Notes: a model not told the origin generated them from the sequence alone. A stretch of DNA of 55,912 nt from Pseudomonas fuscovaginae SE-1 (GCF_000364705.1 NZ_AQOH01000243.1:1-55912); one strand, 5' to 3'. Numbered from the stretch's first letter, positions 35,541-44,860 are shown. Numbers and translations: made by a program.

Positions 35541-36884
35541 TCAGTCCAGCCCCAGCTTCTTCAGGCGATAGCGCATCGAGCGAAACGACAGGCTCAAGCG
35601 CTGGGCTGCCGCGGTCCGGTTCCAGCGGGTTTCCTCCAGGGCCTGGAGGATCAGTTTGCGCTCGACATTCTCCAGGTAGTCCTCAAGGTTGTCGATCTGT
35701 GCCAGGCTGGGTTCACCGGCCTCGGCCATGTTGCCCGCGGCTTCCGCCAGACGCAGGTCGCTGGCTTCGATCTGGTCGTTTTCGCAGAGGGTGTAGGCCC
35801 GTTCGAGCATGTTTTCCAGTTCCCGCACGTTGCCGGGAAAACGATAGCCCTTGAGCGTATCCAACGCTTGCGGGTGCAGCCTGGCGGCCGGCTGGCCGCT
35901 GCCCGAGGCCAGACGTTCGAGTACATGGGTCGCCAGGGGCTCGATATCGTCCCGGCGCTCACGCAGGGCCGGGACACGCAGTTCGATGACATTCAGCCGG
36001 TAGTAGAGGTCCTGGCGAAACCGCTCGGCAGCCACTTCGGCGTTCAGGTCCTTGTGGGTGGCGCAAAGGATGCGCACATCCACCACTTCCTCCTGTTGCC
36101 CGCCGATACTGCGTATGGCCTTCTCCTGGATGGCCCGCAACAGTTTGACCTGCATCGCCAGCGGCAGGTCGGCCACTTCGTCGAGGAACAGCGTGCCGCC
36201 GTTGGCCGCCTGGAACAGCCCGGGCTTATCCTCGACCGCGCCGCTGAAACTGCCCTTGCGGTGGCCGAAGAACTCGCTTTCCATCAGTTCCGACGGAATT
36301 GCCCCGCAGTTGACCGGTACGAACGGTCGTTCGGCCCGCGGGCCCTGCTCGTGGATCAGGCGCGCCACCAGTTCCTTGCCACTGCCCGACTCGCCGCTGA
36401 TGTACACCGGTGCCTGGCTGCGCGCCAGCTTGTCGATCTGCTTGCGCAGGGCGCGCATCGGCAGCGAGTCACCGAGCAGTCGGGTGTCGATGGTCGCCGG
36501 TTTGTGCCCGGCCACCGGCAGGCGCAGGGCGCTGGCGACCAGTTCGCGCAGGCGGGCCAGGTCCACCGGCTTGGTGAGAAAGTCGAAGGCGCCGGACTTG
36601 AGTGCATTGATGGCGGTATCGAGGCTGCCGTAGGCGGTGATCATCGCCACCGGTACCTGGGGGTGCCGCTGCTGGATGTGCTGCACCAGCTCCAGGCCGG
36701 TGCCGTCCGGCAGGCGCATATCCGTCAGGCACAGATCAAAGGTGTCTCGGGTCAGCTTGTCGCGGGCTTCGCCGACATTGCGGGCGCTCTGGGTGTCGAG
36801 CTTCATTCGGCCCAGGGTGATTTCCAGGAGTTCGCGGATATCCGGCTCATCATCGACGATCAGGACCTTTTGCCGTGGGCTCAT
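35541..36884 (-). CDS. pilR: Sigma-54-dependent response regulator PilR
   Basis: Activates sigma-54 transcription of pilA. The 447-residue protein has a receiver domain (phospho-acceptor Asp55 in LCLTDMRLPDG), an AAA+ domain with Walker A GESGSGKE (164-171), Walker B TLFLDE (231-236), and a C-terminal Fis-type helix-turn-helix (NRTAAAQRLSLSFRSMRYRL). The sigma-54 contact loop reads GSFSGA (211-216) where the canonical motif is GAFTGA. The ATG lies 2 bases after the pilS stop, so pilS-pilR is one unit. Confidence 0.93.
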   Translation of the reverse strand: MSPRQKVLIVDDEPDIRELLEITLGRMKLDTQSARNVGEARDKLTRDTFDLCLTDMRLPDGTGLELVQHIQQRHPQVPVAMITAYGSLDTAINALKSGAFDFLTKPVDLARLRELVASALRLPVAGHKPATIDTRLLGDSLPMRALRKQIDKLARSQAPVYISGESGSGKELVARLIHEQGPRAERPFVPVNCGAIPSELMESEFFGHRKGSFSGAVEDKPGLFQAANGGTLFLDEVADLPLAMQVKLLRAIQEKAIRSIGGQQEEVVDVRILCATHKDLNAEVAAERFRQDLYYRLNVIELRVPALRERRDDIEPLATHVLERLASGSGQPAARLHPQALDTLKGYRFPGNVRELENMLERAYTLCENDQIEASDLRLAEAAGNMAEAGEPSLAQIDNLEDYLENVERKLILQALEETRWNRTAAAQRLSLSFRSMRYRLKKLGLD

Positions 36885-36886
36885 GT

Positions 36887-38476
36887 TCAACTCTGTCTCA
36901 GTACGTGTGCGAAGGTGATGCGAAAGCAACTGCCGCCTTCGTGCCTGGAATAGTCTAGGCGGGCCTGGTTGCTTTCGCATAACTCGCGGGACAGGTACAG
37001 GCCCAGACCCGTGCCCTGGCTTTCGGTGGTGAAGAAGGGTTCGAACAGGTGCTGCAACTGTTCTGCGGCGACGCCGGGGCCGTTGTCGCGGATTTCAAGC
37101 GTCGGCAGGTCGTTCTTGCGCTCGCGCGACAATGTCAGCCAGACCTCGGCCTGCTCATGCAGTTGGGCGCTGTAGCGCAGGCCGTTCTCCAGCAGGTTGT
37201 TCAGCACCTGGGTCATTTGCTGCGGGTCGGCATGGGTTTTCAGCCAGTCGTTCTCGATCCGCAGATGCAAGTGCTGGCCTGGGCCGGCTCTTTCGCGCCA
37301 GTCGCTGACAAAGGCTTGCAGCCAGGGGCTCAGGTCGAGCAATTGCGGCTCGGCCTGGCGTCGCCGCGACAGTTGCAGGACGTTCTCGATCACCAGATTC
37401 ATGCGCTTGGACTGGTCCTGGATTATTTGCGTGAGACGTCGGTCGGGATCTTGCAGTTCCTCCGATTCCAGCAGCAGTTGGGCGGCGTGGCTGATGGCTC
37501 CGAGGGGATTGCGGATTTCGTGGGCGATCCCGGCGGTCAGCCGGCCCAGGGCGGCGAGTTTGAGTTGCTGGGCCTGTTGGGCGATTTTCGACAGGTCTTC
37601 GAGGAAGATCAGCGTCTGGCGCTGCTCGCCCCGCTGCAGGGCGATGAAGCTGGGCTGCAGGACCACGTCACTGCCGGCGACCTTGAGGCTTTGCGGACGC
37701 AATGTTGGGTTGCTCTGCCACAGGCGCAGGCGGGCGATCAGCTCCGGTGAGTAGGATTCGATCAGTCGCCCGAGCAGATGCTCCTGGCCCAGCAGCATCA
37801 GCCCACTCTGGTTGGCCAGTTGCACGCGATGCTCGGCGTCGAGCACGAGGATGCCGGTATGCATGCGCTGCAGGATCAGGGCATTGAGTTCCTCAAGCTT
37901 GGTCACATCGCTGGCACGTTGTTCGGCCAGGGTTTCGCTGACGTTCAGCAGGCGGGTCAGCCCCTGGACGAGGAAGGACGCGGCGAAGCACAGCACGCCC
38001 AGCAGCCCGGCTTGCACATAGTAGTTGGCTGCCGCCGGGAGGCTGAAGCTCAGGTAGAAGGTCAGGTAGATGATGCCGCTGGCTGAAATGGCCGCGATCA
38101 GCAACCCCATGCGGCCGCGCAGCAGCACGTTGCTGATGGCGACCGAGGCGATCAGCAGGTTGCCGAGACCACTCGGCGGGCCACCTGCGGCATAGAACAG
38201 GCCCGACAGCATCACCGCGTCGGCCAGTGCCAGGCTGAAGACCTGGGCCTGGCGCCTGGGATTTTCCAGCAGCACCACTACCAGGATGTTCAGGATCAGG
38301 TAGATCCAGCTGCCGGTGCGAAACAGTTCGCCGTCGGTCAGTTCCAGCAGCTTGTCGTCCATCCTGCTGGAAATCAGCAGGACCAGGGCGATGCCGATGC
38401 TCAAGCGGTAGAGGTTGTAGAGCCTGAGCAGGCGCTGCGCCTGGGCTCCGCCGAGACTGAAGGTCTCAGCGGTCAC
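36887..38476 (-). CDS. pilS: Sensor histidine kinase PilS
   Basis: A 529-residue membrane sensor that phosphorylates PilR. Six hydrophobic segments fall in residues about 20-175, then a PAS-like linker. The dimerisation domain has His319 (TAGIAHEIRNPLGA), the same number as the phospho-acceptor in P. aeruginosa PilS. ATP lid motifs are NNLLENGLRY, DNGPGV, and GTGLGLYLS. The start is a GTG at 38476 that overlaps the end of the upstream small gene by 11 bases. In P. aeruginosa the kinase senses PilA in the membrane, which fits pilA being in this window. Confidence 0.92.
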   Translation of the reverse strand: MTAETFSLGGAQAQRLLRLYNLYRLSIGIALVLLISSRMDDKLLELTDGELFRTGSWIYLILNILVVVLLENPRRQAQVFSLALADAVMLSGLFYAAGGPPSGLGNLLIASVAISNVLLRGRMGLLIAAISASGIIYLTFYLSFSLPAAANYYVQAGLLGVLCFAASFLVQGLTRLLNVSETLAEQRASDVTKLEELNALILQRMHTGILVLDAEHRVQLANQSGLMLLGQEHLLGRLIESYSPELIARLRLWQSNPTLRPQSLKVAGSDVVLQPSFIALQRGEQRQTLIFLEDLSKIAQQAQQLKLAALGRLTAGIAHEIRNPLGAISHAAQLLLESEELQDPDRRLTQIIQDQSKRMNLVIENVLQLSRRRQAEPQLLDLSPWLQAFVSDWRERAGPGQHLHLRIENDWLKTHADPQQMTQVLNNLLENGLRYSAQLHEQAEVWLTLSRERKNDLPTLEIRDNGPGVAAEQLQHLFEPFFTTESQGTGLGLYLSRELCESNQARLDYSRHEGGSCFRITFAHVLRQS

Positions 38477-38699
38477 GAGGGCTCGGGCCTTGCTCGAGGT
38501 GAGCCTGGCTGCAATACCACTCTTGTTGCTGGCTCAGGGCGCGGTCGCGGGGCAGGTGAACGCCACAATGGGCACAGCGCACCATGGGCGGGGCGTTGGG
38601 TTCGTCGGCGGGACGGCTGGCGGTTGCGGCCCGTTTGAACTTGCGCCAGAACCATACGGCAGCGGCGATCAGTGCGATCCAGAACAGTAGACGAAGCAT
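38466..38699 (-). CDS. Small membrane-anchored zinc-finger-like protein (PP0621 family)
   Basis: A 77-residue protein with one N-terminal membrane helix (LRLLFWIALIAAAVWFW) and a cytosolic tail with CAHCGVHLP and WYCSQAHLEQ; the Cys/His spacing (CxxC, then CxxxH) suggests metal binding. I recall the NCBI family name PP0621 for this type, in the same pilS-adjacent position. Function unknown. It overlaps pilS and probably begins the pilS-pilR unit. No long leader is visible. Confidence 0.7.
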   Translation of the reverse strand: MLRLLFWIALIAAAVWFWRKFKRAATASRPADEPNAPPMVRCAHCGVHLPRDRALSQQQEWYCSQAHLEQGPSPRDR

Positions 38700-38786
38700 G
38701 GCAACCCGCTTTTCGACGAATGATCCGGCAGTTTAGCCAAGCTCATGGCGCGAGCCCAGTGCAATTGCGGGGTGCTGGGCCCAAGG

Positions 38787-38814
38787 CAAAAAAAAGAGCC
38801 CCGAGAGGCTCTTT
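38787..38814 (-). terminator. Terminator after bamD
   Basis: On the minus strand, AAAAGAGCC / GGCTCTTTT hairpin followed by a run of T, 20 bases after the bamD stop. Confidence 0.85.
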
Positions 38815-38834
38815 TCTGTAGGCAACCCTGGCTT

Positions 38835-39851
38835 TCAGTCGAACAGGCCGAAGGTCATGTAGCTGAACCACGAACGGTCGCTGTTGTTGCCTTCGGCTTC
38901 GTGCTGCTCTTCCTGGGCGGCATCGCCTTCGGTCGGTTTCAGGTCGGCCGGAATGGCGTCCTTGGCGTCCTGGAACTGTTTCATCACGTCCTGGTTGGCG
39001 CGGGTTTCTCCCGGTGGCAGCGGTGGGCGCGACTCGATCAGGCCGAGGGTGGCCTTGCTCAGCCAGGAGCGGTTGTCCGCCTCGGCGACACGTGGCACGA
39101 ACTGGCCGTCGACCAGGCTCGGGTGGTTCGGGTAGTTGGCCTTCAGCACTTCCAGGCTGGTGGCAGCCAGTTCGTCCAGGTGCAGGCGCTGGTAGGATTC
39201 GACCATCACCGCCAGGCCGTCGCCGACCGAAGGGGTTTCCTGGAAGTTTTCCACCACGTAGCGGCCGCGGTTGGCGGCGGCGACATAGGCCTGACGGGTC
39301 AGGTAGTAGTCGGCCACGTGGATTTCGTAGGCCGCCAGCAGGTTGCGCAGGTAGATCATGCGCTGCTTGGCGTCCGGCGCGTAGCGGCTGTTCGGGTAGC
39401 GGCTGGTCAACTGGGCGAACTCGTTGTAGGAGTCGCGGGCGGCACCCGGGTCACGCTTGGTCATGTCCAGCGGCAGGAAACGCGCCAGCAGGCCAACGTC
39501 CTGGTCGAACGAGGTCAGGCCCTTGAGGTAGTAGGCGTAATCCACGTTCGGGTGCTGCGGGTGCAGGCGGATGAAACGCTCGGCGGCGGACTTGGCGGCT
39601 TCCGGCTCGGAGTTCTTGTAGTTGGCGTAGATCAGCTCGAGCTGTGCCTGGTCGGCATAGCGTCCGAACGGATAACGCGACTCCAGGGCCTTGAGCTTGG
39701 CGGTGGCGGCGGTATAGCTGTTGTTGTCCAGGTCGGCCTGTGCCTGCTGGTACAGCTCGACTTCGCTCAGGTTTTCGTCAACGACTTCCTTCGACGAGCA
39801 AGCAGCGGTCAGTGCGAGGATGGCGATCAGCAGCAGGTGTTTCACTTGCAT
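38835..39851 (-). CDS. bamD: Outer-membrane assembly lipoprotein BamD
   Basis: An essential component of the BAM complex for beta-barrel insertion. The 338-residue protein starts with a lipoprotein signal (MQVKHLLLIAILALTAAC, Cys18) and five TPR-like repeats, including SYTAATAKLKALESRYPFGRYADQAQLELIYANY, which is the BamD signature. The C-terminal acidic tail (TEGDAAQEEQHEAEG) is longer than in E. coli. It is divergent from rluD, sharing a 151-base promoter region. Confidence 0.93.
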   Translation of the reverse strand: MQVKHLLLIAILALTAACSSKEVVDENLSEVELYQQAQADLDNNSYTAATAKLKALESRYPFGRYADQAQLELIYANYKNSEPEAAKSAAERFIRLHPQHPNVDYAYYLKGLTSFDQDVGLLARFLPLDMTKRDPGAARDSYNEFAQLTSRYPNSRYAPDAKQRMIYLRNLLAAYEIHVADYYLTRQAYVAAANRGRYVVENFQETPSVGDGLAVMVESYQRLHLDELAATSLEVLKANYPNHPSLVDGQFVPRVAEADNRSWLSKATLGLIESRPPLPPGETRANQDVMKQFQDAKDAIPADLKPTEGDAAQEEQHEAEGNNSDRSWFSYMTFGLFD

Positions 39852-40002
39852 GGCGGCTTGCGTCCCTATGACGGCCGCTGTCTTGGGCGGTGCCGTCCTG
39901 TTATGATGAACGCCCCGTTGAAAAGCCTCGGGGCAAAAGACGCCGTATTTAACCACAAGCGCGCAGCCGAAACCAAAGGCTGTGCCGACGCCCAGTCCGA
40001 GC

Positions 40003-40965
40003 ATGTCCGATAAAATTGAACTTCGCGCAGAGGTGCCGTCCGAACTGGGCGGTCAACGCCTCGATCAAGTCGCCGCCCAACTGTTTTCCGAGCACTCGCG
40101 CTCGCGCCTTTCCACCTGGATCAAGGACGGCCGCCTGACGGTGGATGGTGCGGTGATCCGCCCGCGCGATATCGTCCACGGCGGCTCCGTTCTCGAACTG
40201 ACCGCCGAACAGGAAGCTCAGGGTGAATGGGTAGCCCAGGATATCGAGCTCGATATCGTCTACGAAGATGACGATATCCTGGTGATCAACAAGCCGGCGG
40301 GGCTGGTCGTGCACCCGGCGGCCGGACATGCCAGCGGTACCCTGCTCAACGCGTTGTTGCACCACGTGCCGGACATCGTCAACGTGCCTCGCGCCGGTAT
40401 CGTGCACCGGCTGGACAAGGACACCACCGGGCTGATGGTGGTGGCCAAGACCATCCAGGCGCAGACGCAACTGGTGGCCCAGTTGCAGAGCCGGACCGTC
40501 AGCCGTATCTATGAGTGCATCGTGATCGGCGTGGTCACCGCGGGCGGCAAGATCAATGCCCCGATCGGCCGGCACGGCCAGCAGCGCCAGCGCATGGCCG
40601 TGATGGAAGGCGGCAAGCCGGCGGTCAGCCACTATCGTGTACTCGAGCGCTTCCGCTCCCATACCCATGTGCGGGTGAAACTGGAAACCGGCCGGACCCA
40701 CCAGATCCGCGTGCACATGGCGCACATCAACTTCCCGTTGGTGGGTGACCCTGTCTACGGTGGCCGTTTCCGCATTCCGCCGGCAGCCAGCCCGACCATG
40801 GTCGATTCGCTGAAAAACTTCCCGCGTCAGGCCCTGCATGCGCGGTTCCTGGAGCTGGAACATCCGACCACCGGCAAGCGCATGAGTTGGGAGTCGCCGC
40901 TGCCGGACGATTTCGTCTGGCTGCTGTCGCTGCTCAAGCAGGACCGCGAGGCCTTCGTCGGGTGA
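40003..40965 (+). CDS. rluD: Ribosomal large subunit pseudouridine synthase D
   Basis: Makes pseudouridines in helix 69 of 23S rRNA (positions 1911/1915/1917 in E. coli). The 320-residue protein has an N-terminal S4 domain (residues about 18-70) and the catalytic domain with GIVHRLDKDTTGLMVVAKT, catalytic Asp138. LETGRTHQIRVH is also conserved. The ATG at 40003 has only weak ribosome-binding sequence before it; a GTG at 39982 is in frame. pgeF starts 4 bases before its stop. Confidence 0.94.
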   Translation: MSDKIELRAEVPSELGGQRLDQVAAQLFSEHSRSRLSTWIKDGRLTVDGAVIRPRDIVHGGSVLELTAEQEAQGEWVAQDIELDIVYEDDDILVINKPAGLVVHPAAGHASGTLLNALLHHVPDIVNVPRAGIVHRLDKDTTGLMVVAKTIQAQTQLVAQLQSRTVSRIYECIVIGVVTAGGKINAPIGRHGQQRQRMAVMEGGKPAVSHYRVLERFRSHTHVRVKLETGRTHQIRVHMAHINFPLVGDPVYGGRFRIPPAASPTMVDSLKNFPRQALHARFLELEHPTTGKRMSWESPLPDDFVWLLSLLKQDREAFVG

Positions 40966-41687
40966 GCGACTTCCTGATTCCGGACTGGCCCGCGCCGGCG
41001 CGGGTCAGGGCCTGCGTGACCACTCGTGCGGGGGGCGTCAGCCAGGCGCCGTTCGATAGCCTCAACCTGGGCGATCATGTCGAGGATGACCCGGCCGCGG
41101 TCGCGGAAAACCGTCGGCGCCTCAATACGACCTTCTCTATCCGCCCGGCCTGGTTGCGCCAGGTGCATGGCGTGGTGGTGGTCGAGGCTGACCCGGAGGT
41201 GACCGCCGAGGCCGATGGCAGTTGGACGATGACTCCCGGGGTGGCTTGTACGGCGATGACCGCCGATTGCCTGCCGGCCTTGTTCTGCGATCGTGCCGGG
41301 ACCCGCGTGGCGGCGGCCCATGCCGGTTGGCGTGGCCTGGCAGCCGGTGTGCTGGAGGCAGCGGTCGACAGTCTCGGTGTGGCGTCTTCGGAAATACTGG
41401 TCTGGCTTGGCCCGGCGATCGGTCCCCAGGCTTTCGAGGTGGGCGCGGAAGTGCGCGAGGCCTTCGTTGCCACTCATCCGGAAACCGTCGAGGCCTTCGT
41501 TCCCAGCCGCAACGCCGGCCGTTTCATGGCCGACATCTATGCCCTGGCCCGCCTGCGCCTGGCCGCGCGCGGAGTCACCGCCGTCTACGGTGGCGGCTTC
41601 TGCACGGTGTCCGACCCGCGCTTCTATTCCTACCGGCGCAACCCGCGTACCGGTCGTTTCGCCTCTCTGGTCTGGCTGGCCGACTAG
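40962..41687 (+). CDS. pgeF: Purine nucleoside phosphorylase PgeF / YfiH-type multicopper domain protein
   Basis: A 241-residue DUF152/YfiH protein. The family acts on purine nucleosides in some members and on peptidoglycan-editing (UDP-MurNAc-L-Ser) in E. coli YfiH. Metal/catalytic motifs are RQVHGVVV, TADCLPALFCD and AAHAGWRGLAAG, and the final SYRRNPRTGRFASLVWL matches the family. The GTG start overlaps the rluD stop (GTGA). Which reaction dominates here is not decided by sequence. Confidence 0.9.
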   Translation: MSDFLIPDWPAPARVRACVTTRAGGVSQAPFDSLNLGDHVEDDPAAVAENRRRLNTTFSIRPAWLRQVHGVVVVEADPEVTAEADGSWTMTPGVACTAMTADCLPALFCDRAGTRVAAAHAGWRGLAAGVLEAAVDSLGVASSEILVWLGPAIGPQAFEVGAEVREAFVATHPETVEAFVPSRNAGRFMADIYALARLRLAARGVTAVYGGGFCTVSDPRFYSYRRNPRTGRFASLVWLAD

Positions 41688-41717
41688 ACTCTTCTGATCT
41701 GCGTCAATCGTCCGACG

Positions 41718-41747
41718 CTTGAAACTCCCAGAATCGACCGTATCTAT
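41718..41747 (+). promoter_or_regulatory. Heat-shock (sigma-32) promoter of clpB
   Basis: CTTGAAA (41718-41724) and CCGTATCTA (41738-41746) are separated by 13 bases, close to the RpoH consensus CTTGAAA and CCCCATNTA. It lies 70 bases before the clpB start. Confidence 0.75.
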
Positions 41748-41817
41748 AGGTGCATCTGGCAGGCTTCTCCATTCAGGTGTGTCCATCGCTCCGGCCTGCT
41801 CAAAAGGAAGGTGACTA

Positions 41818-44382
41818 ATGCGTATAGACCGATTAACCAGCAAGTTGCAGTTGGCCTTGTCCGATGCCCAATCCCTGGCCGTCGGCCTGGATCACCCGGC
41901 CATCGAACCGACCCACCTGTTGCAGGCATTGCTGGAACAGCAGGGTGGTTCGATCAAACCCCTGCTGATGCAGGTTGGCTTCGAGGTCAACAGCCTGCGC
42001 AAGGAGTTGAGCAAGGAGCTCGACAAGCTGCCGAAAATCCAGAATCCCACCGGCGATGTGAACATGTCGCAGGATCTGGCGCGCCTGTTGAACCAGGCCG
42101 ATCGCCTGGCCCAGCAGAAGGGCGACCAATTCATCTCCAGCGAACTGGTGCTGCTCGCCGCCATGGACGAGAACAGCAAACTCGGCAAGTTGCTGCTGGG
42201 CCAGGGCGTGAGCAAGAAGGCCCTGGAGAACGCGATCAACAACCTGCGGGGTGGCGCGGCGGTCAATGACGCCAACGTCGAGGAATCGCGCCAGGCCCTG
42301 GACAAGTACACCGTCGACCTGACCAAGCGTGCCGAAGACGGCAAGCTCGACCCGGTGATCGGCCGTGACGACGAGATTCGCCGTACCATTCAGGTACTGC
42401 AACGGCGGACCAAGAACAACCCGGTGCTGATCGGCGAGCCTGGCGTGGGCAAGACCGCCATCGCCGAAGGCCTGGCCCAGCGCATCATCAATGGCGAAGT
42501 GCCCGATGGCCTCAAGGGCAAGCGTCTGCTGTCGCTGGACATGGGCGCGCTGATCGCCGGGGCCAAGTACCGCGGAGAGTTCGAGGAGCGCCTCAAGGCA
42601 CTGCTCAACGAACTGTCGAAGCAGGAAGGGCAGATCATTCTGTTCATCGACGAACTGCACACCATGGTCGGCGCCGGCAAGGGCGAAGGCTCGATGGATG
42701 CGGGCAACATGCTCAAGCCGGCTCTGGCGCGTGGCGAACTGCATTGTGTCGGTGCGACCACCCTCAACGAGTACCGTCAATATATAGAGAAGGACGCGGC
42801 CCTTGAGCGGCGCTTCCAGAAGGTGCTGGTGGACGAGCCGAGCGAGGAGGACACCATTGCCATCCTGCGCGGCCTGAAAGAGCGTTATGAAGTGCACCAC
42901 AAGGTGGCCATCACCGACGGCGCGATCATTGCGGCCGCCAAGCTCAGCCATCGCTACATCACTGACCGCCAGTTGCCGGACAAGGCCATCGACCTGATCG
43001 ACGAAGCCGCCAGCCGCATCCGCATGGAGATCGACTCCAAGCCGGAAGTGCTCGATCGCCTGGAGCGACGCCTGATTCAGCTCAAGGTCGAAGCCCAGGC
43101 CCTGAAGAAAGAGGACGACGAGGCAGCGATCAAGCGCCTTGACAAGCTCCAGGAAGACATTGCCCGGCTGGAGCGTGAGTACTCCGACCTGGAAGACGTC
43201 TGGGCCTCGGAAAAGGCCGAGGTACAGGGCTCGGCGCAGATCCAGCAGAAAATCGAGCAGTCGCGTCAGGAACTGGAGGCGGCACGTCGCAAGGGCGACC
43301 TCAATCGCATGGCGGAACTGCAGTATGGGGTGATCCCGGACCTGGAGCGCAGCCTGCAGATGGTCGACCAGCATGGTCACAGCGAGAACCAGTTGCTGCG
43401 CAGCAAGGTCACCGAGGAGGAGATCGCCGAGGTGGTTTCGAAGTGGACCGGCATCCCGGTCTCGAAAATGCTCGAGGGCGAGCGTGAGAAGCTGCTGAAG
43501 ATGGAAAGCCTGCTGCACCAGCGTGTCATCGGCCAGAGCGAGGCGGTGGTGGCGGTGGCCAACGCGGTACGGCGTTCCCGTGCCGGGTTGTCGGATCCGA
43601 ATCGTCCGAGCGGTTCGTTCATGTTCCTCGGCCCGACCGGGGTGGGCAAGACCGAACTGTGCAAGGCCCTGGCCGAGTTCCTGTTCGATACCGAAGAGGC
43701 CATGGTGCGGATCGACATGTCCGAGTTCATGGAAAAACACTCCGTGGCTCGCCTGATCGGTGCGCCTCCAGGGTATGTCGGTTATGAGGAAGGTGGCTAC
43801 CTGACCGAGGCCGTGCGGCGCAAGCCATATTCGGTGATCCTGCTGGACGAGGTCGAGAAGGCGCACCCGGATGTGTTCAATATCCTGCTGCAGGTGCTGG
43901 AAGATGGTCGCCTGACCGACAGTCACGGCCGCACCGTGGACTTCCGCAACACCGTGGTGGTGATGACCTCCAACCTCGGCTCGACGCAGATCCAGGAGCT
44001 GGTGGGTGATCGAGAGGCGCAGCGGGCGGCGGTCATGGATGCCCTGGGCAGCCATTTCCGGCCGGAGTTCATCAACCGGGTCGATGAAGTGGTGATCTTC
44101 GAGCCGCTGGCGCGTGAGCAGATCGCCGGTATCACCGAGATCCAGTTGGGCCGCCTGCGTGGCCGCCTGGCCGAGCGCGAGCTGACGCTGACGTTGAGCG
44201 ACGAGGCGCTGGACAAGTTGATCGCCGTTGGCTACGACCCGGTCTATGGCGCACGGCCGCTGAAACGGGCGATCCAGCGCTGGATCGAGAACCCGCTGGC
44301 CCAGTTGATCCTGTCGGGACGCTTCGTGCCGGGGAGCAGCATCACCGGCCAGGTGGAGAACGACGAGATCGTCTTTGCCTGA
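41818..44382 (+). CDS. clpB: ATP-dependent disaggregase ClpB
   Basis: Hexameric Hsp100 chaperone that works with DnaK to dissolve protein aggregates. The 854-residue product has an N-terminal Clp repeat domain (1-145), AAA-1 with GEPGVGKT (about 207-214), the M-domain coiled coil (about 400-530), AAA-2 with GPTGVGKT (about 605-612), and the usual C-terminal domain. The Clp_N motif HPAIEPTHLLQALLEQ is present. Heat control is suggested by the upstream promoter. Confidence 0.97.
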   Translation: MRIDRLTSKLQLALSDAQSLAVGLDHPAIEPTHLLQALLEQQGGSIKPLLMQVGFEVNSLRKELSKELDKLPKIQNPTGDVNMSQDLARLLNQADRLAQQKGDQFISSELVLLAAMDENSKLGKLLLGQGVSKKALENAINNLRGGAAVNDANVEESRQALDKYTVDLTKRAEDGKLDPVIGRDDEIRRTIQVLQRRTKNNPVLIGEPGVGKTAIAEGLAQRIINGEVPDGLKGKRLLSLDMGALIAGAKYRGEFEERLKALLNELSKQEGQIILFIDELHTMVGAGKGEGSMDAGNMLKPALARGELHCVGATTLNEYRQYIEKDAALERRFQKVLVDEPSEEDTIAILRGLKERYEVHHKVAITDGAIIAAAKLSHRYITDRQLPDKAIDLIDEAASRIRMEIDSKPEVLDRLERRLIQLKVEAQALKKEDDEAAIKRLDKLQEDIARLEREYSDLEDVWASEKAEVQGSAQIQQKIEQSRQELEAARRKGDLNRMAELQYGVIPDLERSLQMVDQHGHSENQLLRSKVTEEEIAEVVSKWTGIPVSKMLEGEREKLLKMESLLHQRVIGQSEAVVAVANAVRRSRAGLSDPNRPSGSFMFLGPTGVGKTELCKALAEFLFDTEEAMVRIDMSEFMEKHSVARLIGAPPGYVGYEEGGYLTEAVRRKPYSVILLDEVEKAHPDVFNILLQVLEDGRLTDSHGRTVDFRNTVVVMTSNLGSTQIQELVGDREAQRAAVMDALGSHFRPEFINRVDEVVIFEPLAREQIAGITEIQLGRLRGRLAERELTLTLSDEALDKLIAVGYDPVYGARPLKRAIQRWIENPLAQLILSGRFVPGSSITGQVENDEIVFA

Positions 44383-44402
44383 GTGGTTGCGGCACTGGAA
44401 GG

Positions 44403-44432
44403 AAGGGCCTCGCATCGCGAGGCCTTTTTTTT
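44403..44432 (+). terminator. Terminator after clpB
   Basis: GGCCTCGC / GCGAGGCC with ATC loop, followed by eight T residues. Confidence 0.9.
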
Positions 44433-44563
44433 CGCCAAGGCGTTGAATTCAATGAAAAAGGCTTGTAAAGTGCGCCCCGCAACACGGTCATCCCCGGAAC
44501 GCCCCCGCAAAGGGAATTCCAAAAAAAGATTGCAAATTCAGTGTCTTGAAAGCAATTTAGGGG

Positions 44564-44600
44564 TTGACAGAGAGTTGAAAGGTTGTAAAATGACGCGCCT
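44564..44600 (+). promoter_or_regulatory. Stringent-type promoter of the tRNA-Asn/tRNA-Pro unit
   Basis: TTGACA (44564-44569), 16-base spacer, TAAAAT (44586-44591), followed by a GC-rich GACGCGCC discriminator, as in promoters under stringent control. The leader to tRNA-Asn is about 90 bases. Confidence 0.7.
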
Positions 44601-44691
44601 CAGAGACGCAAACGCAGAAATGCGAAAGTGACGAAGAGTAAGCTTCCAGCGATGGGGTGAAGCGTTAGAGTTGTAGCTTGAAATGTGTCGT

Positions 44692-44767
44692 TCCGTGATA
44701 GCTCAGTCGGTAGAGCAAATGACTGTTAATCATTGGGTCCCAGGTTCGAGTCCTGGTCACGGAGCCA
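44692..44767 (+). tRNA. tRNA-Asn (GTT)
   Basis: A full cloverleaf of 76 bases with CCA encoded. The acceptor arm TCCGTGA pairs with TCACGGA. The anticodon loop CTGTTAA gives GTT at 44725-44727, and the T-loop is GTTCGAGTC. It is followed by tRNA-Pro nine bases later. Confidence 0.97.
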
Positions 44768-44776
44768 ATTTCAAAC

Positions 44777-44853
44777 CGGGGTATAGCGCAGTCCGGTAGC
44801 GCGCCTGCTTTGGGAGCAGGATGTCAGGAGTTCGAATCCCCTTACCCCGACCA
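44777..44853 (+). tRNA. tRNA-Pro (TGG)
   Basis: A 77-base cloverleaf with encoded CCA: acceptor CGGGGTA / TACCCCG, anticodon loop TTTGGGA with TGG, T-loop GTTCGAATC. Transcribed with tRNA-Asn and ended by a hairpin. Confidence 0.97.
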
Positions 44854-44860
44854 TATTCAG

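Noticed and set aside
41833..44415. 860-codon minus-strand frame opposite clpB
   Set aside because: Exact shadow of clpB codon structure; the sense frame is unmistakable.
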